The translations under genes were made by a program, and so were the position numbers. Shown here one piece after another: positions 13,501 to 24,600 of a stretch of DNA of 64,000 nt; position 1 is the first letter of the stretch; the number at the start of each line of letters is the position of its first letter. The notes beneath the pieces are model-generated. The model ran no database searches and was not told where the DNA came from. It saw only the letters and a program-made list of their open reading frames with translations. The stretch is from Aptenodytes patagonicus (lineage: Eukaryota; Chordata; Aves; Sphenisciformes; Spheniscidae): contig NC_134951.1 in NCBI RefSeq assembly GCF_965638725.1, positions 1,178,001 to 1,242,000 on the forward strand. Direction: 5' to 3'.

Positions 13501-16500
13501 TACTATTAAAACTGAAATACCCCTTGTTAGCTTTTTCCCTGTAATTGCTTCAGCAGACGGATAAGAAAGGGTCCCTGAACAAACCCTCCAGGGTCACTGC
13601 AAGTTGTAGTATAAAACCTCTCTCTCGTGCTTCGAGCATCTCGTGAGTTCAAGCTGCGCGAGGGCATCTTTGCTCCCGCTGCGAGGAGCAGCTCCTGGTC
13701 GTACCCTTCTCAGCAGCTCAGCCACTACGCTTACTAGACCTGGTCTCGTAACGCGGGATGTTTGTGGATTTTTTTTTTTTGTATTTTTCTCCTTCCTGCC
13801 GGTGGGGAGAACTGAACATGATGTAGCTTAGAGCGTACTTCTCAAGGCTGCCTTTCCCTGAAGCTGCCTGACACACACGTTGCGCTGGCGGGTCGGGTGC
13901 TGCCAGACTTGTTTGTCTGGTTGCTCATGCCTGCTTGTCCTGTGCTTTCTTTCAGACCATTTCAATTGTCTACATAGTGACAGCCATTGTGGGAGTTGAG
14001 GCCTGGTATGCACCTTTCCTGTTTAATTTCTTATATAGAGACCTATTCACTGCAATGATTATTGGTAAGAAACTCCATGTTGAAGCCTGTCTTTTAAACT
14101 CCACCTTTTTAACGAAACCCAATGTCTTAATTATATGATAACGCTGTTCTGTTTGCTGTAATGAAAACTCCTGTAGGCTGTTATTGAAGTGACTAATTGA
14201 GGGTGTTCTTGCAGCCTGCCCTTTCCCAGGATTTCAAAGTATTGTTGTCTTCCGCATAGTTACTTCGGAGAAGTTAACTCCAGCCTGCCCGGGTCTGTGT
14301 TGACCAAAAGAGAAAGGAAGCGGAGCGCCGCGCTCATGCCTCAGATATATTTTTGTGCCAGTCCTGAGGGTATAGGTGCATGCTGCTGCTCGGGGGATCG
14401 GCCCCGGTGCTGCCTACCTGGGGCTGAGGGTTTGTGCGGACAGACACAAAATGGTTCCTGGCCTGGAGCGGCGTAGTGGGCAGATGAGAGAGGCTGAGGG
14501 TTGTGGCTGCTGCTTGGGGCCGGGTGTGCCAGGGTGCCGGGAAGCAGCTGGAGCCGAGCACCGGCTCCTGGACGTTAAACAGGAGACTCCCTCGTGCCTG
14601 GGACCTGCGAGCGTGTGAAAACGCGTCTCCTCCAAATAGCTGTGTTGTCCAAGCGCTGGGGCTGCGGGCATCGCGTTGCCCGGGGGAAGCACAGTTTGTT
14701 TTTAGCGAGAGCCGTGGGGTTTTTAGGGGATAAAACACAGCCCAGTGCATGGGTGGGTGCTGGGAGCCGGCGGCCAGTGGGGACACCCCCCCCCCCCGGT
14801 GCTCAGGCTCTTTGCGGAGCGTGCTGGGTTTGCTGCTTGGGGCTCCGTCTCACCCCGCAGCACGGCTGGGGCAGGACCCAGAGCCCAAACGCTGCGCAGG
14901 AGCCTGGGGCTGCTGCAGGAGGGAGGTTACAGCCACAGAGGTGGGGAAAAGCACTCTGCTGCTTGGAGATCCTGCCCTCCATCCACCCATCTAAAAATTA
15001 AATAAAGTAAAATTAAATAAAAGCCCAGCCGTTCTCTCCAGTGATCAGTCAGAACAAGCCACTGCAAAGGGGAGACTAATGCAGGTGAAGCTTAGCGGGG
15101 GAGGGCTGTCTTTGCTTAATGAAATTCGGCTTATTCAGAAGTTCTTGCTTAGTTGAGTTTTTCTTAGTCTGTGTCCCTTTCTTTAGAGGTTAATTGTAAC
15201 TACTTAATTTCAAATAAGTATGTCTTGAATTGTTAACGTTAAATCTAATGCACTTAATCAGGTGGATATGCTGAGCTTTCCTTTGGCAGCCGTACAGCTT
15301 AACATATGAATAATAAATGCACTTTTCCTATGTGAAAAATAGAGCACGATGCCTACATTGGCTGGATTTGTGCACTTGGAGAGGAGCTGGGTTATTAAAA
15401 GCAGGAATATTTACAGCTCTGTTAAAATACCTAGTGCTATATAAACATGGAAGGAGTTGTGATAGACTCCCGGGTTTGAGTGTAGCGGGTGATGTTCCCT
15501 ATTGAGGTCTAAATTTTTTCAAAGTTATTTAGACTCTTTGTATCATTTGTCAAGTTAAATGACAAGAACTTTTTTGCACAATGGGAACTGAAAATGCTTG
15601 CTCACAGTGGGAGAAATAGAAAATTGGCTTTATTATGAAGATTGAAAACTGTTGTGCGCAGCCATGTCACTTGTGGAGTTTGAACTCACCTCATGTCTCA
15701 TTATAGACAGTATTATAATTAAACTTTGTAACTGTTTAAAGCATAATACTGGGCTCATTAATGCACCTTTTTAAAATGGAAATGTCTTTAATTTATAGCA
15801 GACCTTAACTTGTAATTACAGCTCTCTTGGACCAGAATTATGAGCACCTACTTTTAAACGTGCCGAGCTATTCTTGGTGCACCTCTGAGCTATTTTTGTT
15901 GCAAGCAACTTAAACCAGAGCACAACCACCTGCCCGTTCGTGGGCTGCACGTGATGGTCTCCTTCTATCGTGGGGCAGTAACGCGGCTCTTTCTCTTCCA
16001 GCTTGTGCGCTCACTGTGACGCTGCCGATGAGCCTCTATAACTTCTGCAAGTAAGTTTCTCTGTCCTCAAGTCTCCCTCCCTGCATTAGCACCTTTGCAA
16101 GAGCCCCCGAAGCCTTTTAGAACTTGGTTTCCTTGGTAGTTTTCAGACGACTGTTTTCAGTGTGGCAAAGCGGCTCTGACACACCAGAAGGTCCCAGTTT
16201 GCGGAGCGCACTGGGAGGAGTGGGCTGGCAGCCTGCTCAGCAGGGTCTTGGAGAAGAGCCCCCAGCTTTTGTAGGCTTGTCCCGCTGGTCACAACCCAGA
16301 GAGCCAGACAACCAGGTGCTCCTGTAATTCAGGAGTTTTTTGAGTGGACAATGAAAGGGGGCATCTTCCTCGTCTGACTGTGGTTATGATTGGTATCAGC
16401 AGTTTTGAGTAGCGGAATGGCCAATGAGATTTTGCAGCCCTCTCCTGAAGGCAGGGACCAGGTGTTTCTCAGCTGTGGTTCTGTGTATTTTCATTTCTTT

Positions 16501-19500
16501 GCTTGTGTTTCAGGGCCTATAAAAATAACACCTTGAAGCACCACTCTGTGTATGAAATCATGCTGCCACTGGTATCCCCAGTGTTGCTGTTCCTGCTCTG
16601 CACCACGTGGATCTTCATGTCCCCGACGGACATCCTGGAGGTCCATCCTAGACTCTTCTATTTCATGGTTGGAACAGCCTTCGCTAACATTTCTGTAAGC
16701 AGCTTTTGCTTTGTGCTCCAATTTATCCCCTGGGGAGCGTGAAGCCTGCCAGGACGCTTGGGAGGCAGGAAGGAAAAGACCAGCTCAAATGTGAGGAGAG
16801 AAGGGAGATGCGAAGATTAACTTAACAGCTTTTCTATTTTGCTATGATTGAAACAACAAACAGGAAAGTAGACAGGGTTTGGGGCCTGCGAGTTTTGTGC
16901 TGTAGCTCTCACTCTTGAGAAACTAGAGAATTGGTTAAATTGAGGGTGTTTACACGTGCATGCATCCTCTGTGTTGTGAATAGCAAACTGCTAGTACGAA
17001 AGGAGTTCCTGCTTCCTTTTTTGGGATAAATTTAAAATGTGGGAGACTAAAGCTTTTGTCAAAATCCGATTTAGCTGCATGTTGCATCTGTGCTTGCGTG
17101 AGACCTTAGCAAAGGCACCTGTGCTCGTCACCTGAGACATGTGGCTGAGCGGCTCTGTGTGTCCGTGCCCTGGGTCCAGCAGCTCACGCTGCTGCTTGGC
17201 AGGACTTTCTGATGATCGTGGAGGTAACGCTCGGTCAGCTCAAGGGAACTCCTTTTTCTTTTAAAGATGCCCTTGATGCCTGTTTCCCTATTACCTTTGA
17301 GCCCCATGAGGCTTTGCTCTGTGTCCCCCACAGGAATTCTAATGCAAAGAAAGGTCCCGAGTGAGAAACTCGGGGAAGCCGCATGATGGTAGTTGTAAGC
17401 GCAGACGATTGGTACGTGTACATGGTGACCATCCTCTCTGCACTGTGGACAGCTCTGGGCTTGCAGAGTCGATAGCAGGTGCAAGCTCTGACTGCTTTCT
17501 CTTCCTGCAGTGCCAACTGATCGTCTGTCAGATGAGCAGCACACGCTGCCAGCCTCTGAACTGGATGCTGCTCCCCATCGCGGCGGTGCTCTTCGTGGTG
17601 GTGTCCGGGTTCGCGCCGAACAGCGAGACGCTTCTCCTCTACTTGTTAACTGCTTTCCTCACCCTGGCGCACATCCACTACGGAGTGGTCGTGGTAGGTG
17701 AACGCAGCACGTCGGCTTCGGGCTTGGCTGCCGTGCTCTGGCTGCGGGCTTTGCTTGGGTGCTGCTGCTGTTTGGGGGGGAGAACACTCCGCTTAAAAAT
17801 GGGAAAGTCAGTGGGAATGGCTCTCTGTGTCATGCTGTCTGTGACCGTATGAAACTTGAGCTGCCTTCCTTGCGAGAGGCTTGTGCGGGCTGTCGCGTGG
17901 GTTTGAAGCGAGCTTCGCACAATGTGATGGGGGGCTGTTGTACCGGAGATTAGTTTGAAACAAATACTCGCATCTCTGCTGCCGTGTTCAACTCACCCTG
18001 GCTGCAGCTTAGAGACCAGCTTTGGATGTAAGCCAGCAAGGGTGACCCACACCCTTGGGCAGTGGGAAGGGCGGCTCCAGTAGATACCCAGAGCAGCAGA
18101 TGCTGTGTCTGCATGTTGGGCAGGAGTGCTTAATCTGGGAGTCTTAGTACAAAAAGTTAAACTGCTGTCGGTGTTGCTCTGGCTGATGAGTTCGATCTGT
18201 GACCCTGCTGACGTGCCCTGCGCTGGGAGTCACTGGGAGAGCCAGGATGGAGGGGGGATGTCCCTGCTAGGGAACGTGGGGATGCTGCAGCTGCTCTACC
18301 TTCTCCCCTGCTGCAAGGGCTGTGCAGAGATCCAGGGACCAATTTGCTCCCCTTGCTCTGTGCCAGCTCTGCCTGACTCCCTGAGTTTTGATTAAGAGAG
18401 AAAACAAAGTCAGAGGAGACCGAGTCCTATTAGAAATGCCCCAGGAAGCTGCTGAGGAACTAGGGCGAGGGACCCCATGTCCCCTGCGGAGCTGGCTGCT
18501 GCCACGTGTGTACACCCTCCTTGGGAAGCCCTGTCCCCTGGGAACCCCAGCTCTTAATGTGGAGCCTCCAGAGTTGAGTTTGAACTGTAATTACAGCAAA
18601 GAAGTAATAGCCAGGTTGTCTTGTCTTTCCAATTAGTGTAATGAGGGTTCTATGCAAGAAGGATTTGAGTAGCTAAGAAGCTTAAATAAATTTGGTCTTG
18701 GAGTCACAGCTGGAGATGGGGGACTGACCAGATGGTGTAATCCTCCTGTCTGTCCAGGCTTGCCCTTCCCCTGCAGTGAGCTTCTCAGTGCTCTGCTCCC
18801 CTAAGTTTATGTTCCCCTCGTTTCCCCCCGCCTCCAGCTTTCCAAGGGCCCATCTGTGCAGTCTTCTCTTCCAGGATAAAAGAGCCTTTATTGAGCTGAA
18901 GAGCCTTTTAAGGCTCTGTGGCTGGGACGTAATCCCAAACTGCTCTGAATTTGGGAGTAACGATTGGGAATAAACCCTCTGCCCTGACTCTCTGCCCAGC
19001 GTAGCCTCTGGTGCTGCTCAGCACTGCTCATTTTGGTTCTGCGATGACTGTTACCTTGCAGTCACCAGATGCCGGTGCCACGCCATCTGTTTTACCCTCC
19101 TGTCTGCGATTCTCTGAACCGTGCCTGAAAGCTTGTTTCCTGGAGCAGCTCTCAGTCCTCTGTAGTTTTCTCATGTCCTCAAAAGAGGCAGTGGACCCTT
19201 CTTCGAAAGGCTGCTGTAAAAGGCACGTGATTATCCAAAACCTGGTGTTGGGTTCCCCTCCTCTCTGTAACCCTCCTGTGTGTGTCTTTATGGTCAACGC
19301 AAAGTACCCGACCCCTAGTTTGAATTGCGAATGGATTCAGGGAGCAATTTTTCACATAGGTATCTGAGATTATCAAATTAATTTAAGCAAAATAATAAAA
19401 ATATTGCTGGCAGGGGCAGAGAGGGAGCAGTACTGCAGGGTAAAATCCTGCGTGCCTGGGCTCAGGGCAGGCGTTTCTGACTCCTGCCCCTGCGGAGGGC

Positions 19501-19971
19501 AGGAATGGAGGTGAGCCTGCTCCCGGATAGACCGGGCTGTTACTTGGGAAGGTGCGGGAAGGGAGCAAGGCTGCACCTCGCGGGGCCAGGCACCCGGCCG
19601 GCCCCGGCATCGGGCTGGCAGAGACAGGGCTCGGCTCCTGGGCAGGGCAGCCCGGCTGGCCCCATAGCACCAGACAGAGATTGCAGTCCAGACCTGCTGC
19701 GCCCGTGGGGAGCGTGTAGGGTGGGGAAGGTGGGCGCGGGAAGGTGACGGGGCTTTGTCGGCCACTACAGGGAACCGGTCTGGCGCTCTGCCCGCTCTCC
19801 TCCTCGTCCCTCCGAGCCTCGCTAACCCGGTCCTGTTGTCTGCCTTGTCCCCAGGTGAGCCAGCTGAGCAGACACTTCAATATACGGCCCTTCTCGCTAA
19901 AGAAGCCCACGCCAGATTGACTAGGAGTGGAGGAAGAGAAAATCGGCTTGCGGTCTGCAGAAGTACTGTAA
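7488..19971 (+). CDS. SELENOI: Ethanolaminephosphotransferase 1 (selenoprotein I), exons 2 to last
   Basis: SELENOI transfers phosphoethanolamine from CDP-ethanolamine to diacylglycerol or alkyl-acylglycerol, making phosphatidylethanolamine in Golgi/ER membranes. Exons: 7488-7556, 7874-7982, 11167-11241, 11721-11983, 13956-14064, 16002-16050, 16514-16694, 17511-17693, 19855-19971. All introns are GT-AG and the exons join to 384 codons plus TAA. The CDP-alcohol phosphotransferase motif DG-x2-AR-x8-G-x3-D-x3-D is complete at 11729-11797. Many hydrophobic segments fit a polytopic membrane enzyme. Codon 368 is TGA, read as selenocysteine, in the context [17 protein letters not shown]. Relative to the human protein as I recall it, there are six additional C-terminal residues, RSAEVL. 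The first exon (about 19 residues in human) is not in the window. The introns hold CR1 pieces at 8510-9885 and 12035-12449; in the rest of the introns I saw nothing else coding. The downstream gene OTOF is convergent. Confidence 0.97.
7874..7982 (+). CDS. SELENOI: SELENOI exon 3
   Basis: Encodes [20 protein letters not shown] through [10 protein letters not shown]. This is the first membrane segment, [18 protein letters not shown]. Acceptor CCCATAG, donor CTG|GTAAGG. It ends in phase 1 and continues 3.2 kb later, after the CR1-containing intron. Confidence 0.95.
8510..9885 (-). mobile_element. CR1 LINE fragment with most of the reverse transcriptase, frame-broken
   Basis: Two overlapping - strand frames (9839-8814 and 9133-8594) together read through the CR1 reverse transcriptase: [54 protein letters not shown], the catalytic FADDTK at about 9380-9395, then [20 protein letters not shown]. 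The frame shifts between the halves at about 9010-9050. The usual LDFSKAFDTV reads [10 protein letters not shown]. The element is 5'-truncated and dead. It lies antisense in SELENOI intron 3. The 3' end at about 8510 lacks a clean copy of the terminal repeat. Confidence 0.94.
11167..11241 (+). CDS. SELENOI: SELENOI exon 4
   Basis: Encodes [20 protein letters not shown] then IAYTL. Acceptor CTGCAG, donor TTAG|GTAAGA, phase 1 at both ends. It carries the membrane segment just before the catalytic motif. Confidence 0.95.
   Translation, partial: LLITSTFRTECGSLWVSSTSLPIR
11721..11983 (+). CDS. SELENOI: SELENOI exon 5, catalytic motif
   Basis: Carries the entire CDP-alcohol phosphotransferase signature: D88, G89, A92, R93, G102, D106 and D110 in window codon numbering, with D106 and D110 the expected metal/catalytic residues. 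Two long hydrophobic stretches follow and the exon ends in GYDISQV. Acceptor TTCCCAG, donor GTG|GTAAGT. Confidence 0.97.
12035..12449 (+). mobile_element. CR1 LINE 3' fragment
   Basis: The + strand frame at 12035-12373 reads [20 protein letters not shown] through [20 protein letters not shown] and ends ALRDMV. It is followed by the CR1 3' UTR ending in TGATTCTATGAT at 12449. It is a short 5'-truncated copy in SELENOI intron 5, same strand as the gene, just after an AATAAA at about 12027. Confidence 0.93.
13956..14064 (+). CDS. SELENOI: SELENOI exon 6
   Basis: Encodes [20 protein letters not shown] then [16 protein letters not shown] and one base of the next codon. Acceptor TTTCAG, donor TTG|GTAAGA. 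One membrane segment. Confidence 0.95.
16002..16050 (+). CDS. SELENOI: SELENOI exon 7 (49 bp)
   Basis: Encodes [15 protein letters not shown] with split codons at both ends (phase 1 in, phase 2 out). Acceptor TTCCAG, donor CAA|GTAAGT. Too short to show as a long open frame. Confidence 0.93.
16514..16694 (+). CDS. SELENOI: SELENOI exon 8
   Basis: Encodes [20 protein letters not shown], the segment [12 protein letters not shown], and [20 protein letters not shown]. Acceptor TTTCAG, donor TCT|GTAAGC. Confidence 0.95.
17511..17693 (+). CDS. SELENOI: SELENOI exon 9
   Basis: Encodes [20 protein letters not shown], two hydrophobic segments, and [11 protein letters not shown]. Acceptor CTGCAG, donor GTG|GTAGGT, phase 0 at both ends. 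Confidence 0.95.
19855..19971 (+). CDS. SELENOI: SELENOI last coding exon, with selenocysteine
   Basis: Encodes [21 protein letters not shown], selenocysteine (TGA), then [16 protein letters not shown] and TAA at 19969-19971. Acceptor CCCCAG. A naive caller would stop at 19920 and lose the last 17 residues, selenocysteine included. Confidence 0.96.
19918..19920 (+). other. SELENOI: UGA selenocysteine codon
   Basis: This in-frame TGA sits where the SELENOI family has its conserved Sec (PTPD-U-LGVEEE). The 16 codons after it match the family C-terminus, so it is recoded rather than a stop. Confidence 0.95.
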
Positions 19972-20230
19972 ATAACTGCTGCAAATACCTGTAAATACTT
20001 CAACCATCACCACAGACCTAAACCTATCCTCTGGACAGACATCAGGGCAAAGTATGCACGGTATCCGGTGCAGCCAGGGCAGGGCTGGTACGGGGCAGCC
20101 CTCGCTGCTGTTGGACGAATGCAAGCTTTTGGTTTTGGGTGAAACTGGACGAGGAGGGTAGCCTTTCAGGTCACTATTACTGTGTATTAGACCAGCTGAA
20201 TGTTCCCAGCGAAACCTCAAACTCCAGCTC

Positions 20231-20278
20231 TTGCTCAGGTAAAGCCGGTTGGGGATGCAAATGGCTTTACCCGAGCAA
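20231..20278 (+). other. Strong RNA hairpin in SELENOI 3' UTR
   Basis: Two 16-base arms, 20231-20246 and 20263-20278, are complementary at 15 of 16 positions (one A-C mismatch) around a 16-base loop. The SECIS quartet signature (RUGA on one side, NGA on the other) is missing. Function is unknown. Confidence 0.6.
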
Positions 20279-20282
20279 AGCA

Positions 20283-20320
20283 TCTTGACCTGTCACCAAA
20301 ACCAACGTAACAGCTGATTT
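20283..20320 (+). promoter_or_regulatory. Weak SECIS candidate
   Basis: UGA at 20286-20288 and UGA at 20315-20317 flank arms 20290-20296 and 20307-20313, which pair at 6 of 7 positions, with AAAA (20298-20301) in the loop. The stem is shorter than in usual SECIS elements, the 5' quartet starts UUGA rather than AUGA or GUGA, and I could not see a lower helix. It is the best of several poor candidates. Confidence 0.2.
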
Positions 20321-21686
20321 CTACAAGGTCAGGGGAACATCCTGGTGGTCAGGGGAGTTCCTGTCTGTCCCTAATCCTGCTAGACAGCCCTTCTCCTGGG
20401 CTGGTACTTAGGGAGCAGATGGTGACAGTTCTCCCACATTCTGTCCTGCCTTCCTGCATTCACCCATTTGGGCAAATACTTGCACCTTTTTTTTAAGAGG
20501 GGAAAAAAAGAACAACACACAAAACTTCTAGTAATATTCTACTTGGGCGGGCTTAGAAAATCAGGGCTCAATTTCCTGTAAAAGTGGGAAGGCGGCTCCT
20601 GCCTCCCCTGCTCAAGCTGTGGGTACCTGGGACCACATCTCGACCGCATTCCTGTCTACGCGCATTCCCCGCCTGGGAGTGGGGTCTGGGCTCCGATCGG
20701 CAGCAGAAAGTGGCTTACACCAGCCTGTCTAACACAGAGCCAAACTCCCCCCTCTTCCTACCAGTATGAACTTGCTGTTGCGGGTCGGCTCTGCTGGGTC
20801 ATTGCATGCTGCCTGAGCCTCTCCTTTTGTAGCAGCGCAGCCAGGCTCAGTCTGCGCGTCGCCCTTCCCACCAGACCATCAACGGCAGCAAATCCACCGC
20901 TTAGAGAAGCACCTTAATAAGTGTTGTGTTGGTTGTGTGTGCACTTTCAGGAAGCTCACAGGCGTGTGTGTGGTGGGGTCCTTTACAAATATCACTTTAT
21001 TTTCAAAACCGTTGTCCCCAGCGGCTGCATGTCTCATCCAGGGATATATTTGTTTACTGTCCATCTGTAAAAGACGTTTGCATTGATTTTTTTTTTTTCA
21101 AACTTGTTTTTGTAATTGAGTTAGAGTGGGGTGGTGAAGACTGAATGCTGATTTTCTTTTCTGTTCACTTTATTTAATGAAGACCTGTGCTTGAATGAAG
21201 AGTGTAGCTTAAACCCAGGCTCTGGAAAGGCTGCATCCGGAAGCGAACAAGCACAGCAGATTGTGCATATGTAATCTACCATGGGAACAAAGTCGCTTAT
21301 ACACTGATTATTGTGCAACGTGGTTCGTAGAAGCTTGGTCACAGCATTTTCCTTCTGCAGGTGAAGACTCCTCCTGCTTTAGGAAACCTTCAAACTGTAA
21401 CTACTATTTAATGCTTTTTCTTTTGTAAATTTGAATCATTGTCATGCAGACTATGAGACTTGAAATCCTGAGGCAAGCTCGCGTGTTCACTGCGTGTGGG
21501 GTGCGACCCTAAGGGTTGCTCGGTGACGGTACGCCCTGCGAGGAGCGAGCTGGTGCGTTCGTCTGGGCTGACGTCGCGGGAGGGCTCGGCTGAACGGCTG
21601 TGTGCTCGTGTGTCTGTACGGCTACGACGTGTCTGGGAAGGGTGGCTAGTCTGGGAGAGGGGGCAAATGGTTTTCAGAGTTTATTT

Positions 21687-21692
21687 AATAAA
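21687..21692 (+). terminator. Poly(A) signal candidate, short SELENOI 3' UTR
   Basis: AATAAA, with a second one at 21799-21804. Use of either would give a 3' UTR of about 1.7-1.85 kb. There is an A-rich run at about 21730. Confidence 0.4.
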
Positions 21693-24600
21693 GTAGCTTA
21701 CTCCTATATATTTTACTGACGTTGTACAGAAAAAAAAAACCCTAAGTGTACAAAAGAATTGGGCTGCGCTTGAATTTTTGACTCTCGCTATTTAATGAAA
21801 TAAAATTATGAAGGGAGATAAACTGAAGTCACGCTCGCACAAGAATTACGGGGAATCTTAAAATGGGATGCAACACTTACCTATAGGATGTGTTCAGGTA
21901 GCAAAAATTGTGCTAGCAGCACTGACAAAAAGTGGAGGTGGGATGATTTCCTTTCTAGTTGTGTGTTTGCAGGACGAGGGAATAACTGAGCCGTTCCCTC
22001 GGGCTTTCCGCTGAGCTCTGGGGGTCCCAAGCCTTGTCCTGTCTCTTCCCCCTAGCATTACTGGGCCAGTGAGAATGCTGTGAGAAGCTGTCTGATCTTA
22101 AATCTTAGGATGTCGCTTTGTCTCCGTAATACGCTGTTTGTCTGTTGTCTCACCTAGCTGTGAGCTGGTGCGCTTCTGCAGCACGTAATACACCCTGAAA
22201 ATCCCCTTTGTGAAGTTACAAACATGTGGAAGCAGGGCTTCCTCTCTAAAATCCTGCAAGTACTCGTCGTGCTGTAGGAGAAAGATCTCTCTTAAAAACT
22301 GGAACCACTTCCTATCTGCACAGGCTTTATCTTTGGACAGTCCTGGATTTTTGGTGCCTTAATTTATTGCACCTTGAAACTAGAAAAATATCTCCTTAAA
22401 TCAGTGCTGGAAAACAGGCTCCCTTGCCTCGTAGTGCCGCCAGGCTTGTGGCAGAGCGAGGAGGGAGCAGACCTGATCTCGGCGCACAGGCGAGACTGTT
22501 CCCAACTCGTGCTGCTGCGAAGCCGAGGGGCGGGGGGTGGTGGTGGTGGTTCTGTTTGGGCTGTTAGAAATTAAGTGATTCCTGCACCCGGATTCTGGGA
22601 GGGGAACGGAAACAAACAGAAAGACCAAACTGTCTTGCCGTGGTGGGGTGTGGCATGCTGAGAAACAAACTATTTATTAATAATAATGGTTTTAAGTCTT
22701 AAGAATAAATGTATTCCTCGCTAACAGCATCTGAGGGCAATTGTGTTGTGGTGGTGGTTGCCTGCCTTGCTGGCTAGACCGCCCTTGCGGCGGGATGTGC
22801 TCCTTGGGACGGGAGAGAGTCCTGCGCAGGCTGGGTAGGACCTGCGCTCGCTCCTCAGCTCCTCCCGCCTGGTGTTTGAGAGCCGATCTGTGTTGTCTCT
22901 TCTTCCAGGGATAGTCACGATAATCATATTTTCTTACTGATGGACCTGCTGAGTTGATAACAGGACTGCCTTATGCTTTCCTAAATCTGTTTTGCACATT
23001 TTTATCTCAGTACGACTATTACCAGGAAAAAACCTGTTCAGGGAGAGGTGCAGTCCCTCAAGACCCGCTGGGACGTCAGTCTCTCGGCCTCGGGCTCCGG
23101 GCAGGTCCTTGTGCTGCGGTAAGAGGTGGCCAGCGCTGCCAGCCGCTCCCCGGTCCTCACCCCGACGCGGCCGGTCGGCCTTCTCTCTGAAGCAGGTTTT
23201 TGTGGGAGGCCGTGCCGTGCCGATGTGTCGGCACGGGACTTGCGTAGCCGAGGCAGAGAGGCGGCCTGGCTTGCAGCCTTTTTCATCTTGGTCTTGTGGT
23301 TCATATCACAGCTCCCGCCTCCGCACCGATCCAGGGACCTAGTGCAGGAATTCACAAGCGGAGCCGGGGCTGAGAGTGAAGTGCAGGTTTTGGGACCTCC
23401 TGGGGCTTGGGCAAAACTGGCCGGTGCGCTAAAAACAACGTTTTACAAGTACAAGCACCCACGCGCTGCTTGTTCCTTCCCCCGGTGTGTCTGTGCCGCA
23501 GTTAACTCCTCTCCTCTGCGGTCGGTCACCGCGGGGGCTCGGCAGCAGTCTCTCCTCTCATAAACATCAGCTGCCTGATACAGGCGGCTTTGCCAGAGCC
23601 AGGGGAGCAGCGTGTTGTAAGCATGAGCTTCTAAGGCTCTGGAAACGTATGTAAGCTCCTTAAATAGGGCTGGCCTGATGTTACCTCCCGGGTGCGTTGC
23701 GTACCTGCAGTTTGTAGTCTGAGAGCTGTTTTGATCTCAGTCAGGTCAGTTCTAGCAAGGCCCCTAAACTCTTCTCCTCTGAGAGCATCTGTGCCTGCTT
23801 GTGATGGACCTGGAAAGTCTCTAGAGAAATAGCGCTTTTTGGAAGCTAGCTCAGATCTTTTTTTTTTTTTTTTCCCATATGCGGGTCCAAGGGAACAGCT
23901 GATTTTTGTGCAAACACAAGCTGTAGCTGAGCTCTGGTCACCTTTATGGCAAAACTCTGCGTGGGGTTTCTGATCCCTTCCGACACCTGCAGGAACTTCC
24001 CTGAAGCGGAGCCTTGTTTCCAGTTGTCCCCGTTTGCTTTAGCGTGCATCACTCGCTTGAGAAGTGGGAGTCCTTCGGCGCACCAGCGTTCCCTTACACA
24101 CCCCCATCCCAAAATCGTTCAGCGCGGTGTGTCGGCCTTGCTCTGGTGCCGTTGGCCAGCGGTGGCGATGGAGCTGGGTCAGCTAAAAGCTCGTTTACCC
24201 TTTGCTTTTCCAACGCACATCTGCAACTCCGGCGCGGGGCTGCGTTCATCCTGCTTTTGCCCGCCTGTTCTACCTTGCTGTGCTATGTCGAAGCAGTGGC
24301 CAAGGTGACGTGGAGGCTGCTCTTGGTGGGACACGGTGACGATGGGTGCTACGCTGGCTTCTTTGCCTCTGGAAAAGGTCACTGTTAGTTTGTAGAAGAC
24401 CCTTTGGCCCATCCAGGTGTGGTCAGACCTGGCTTGAGAGGTCTCTAGGCTGGTCTCCGAGTACGTGGTCAGGCTGTCACTGCCCCAGGAGCGGAGGTTC
24501 TCGGTGAAATTCGCTGCTCACCCTCCAAGGTGCCGTTCATCTCGGCCAGTGGCATCTGTGGTGGCTGTTTGGTAGGAGCTGGTGCTGTGCTTCAGGTTGG

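Noticed and set aside
19918..19920. Stop codon ending SELENOI
   Set aside because: The reading frame continues with family-conserved residues to TAA at 19969, and the gene is a known selenoprotein.
21190..21240. SECIS candidate with ATGA and AAA at the right spacing
   Set aside because: Only about five base pairs support the helix and the 3' GA is out of register.
21715..21760. SECIS candidate around TTGTACA...TGTACAA
   Set aside because: Seven pairs form, but the loop is a long A run and the 5' quartet is CUGA with unpaired bases on the 3' side. It also lies just after a poly(A) signal.
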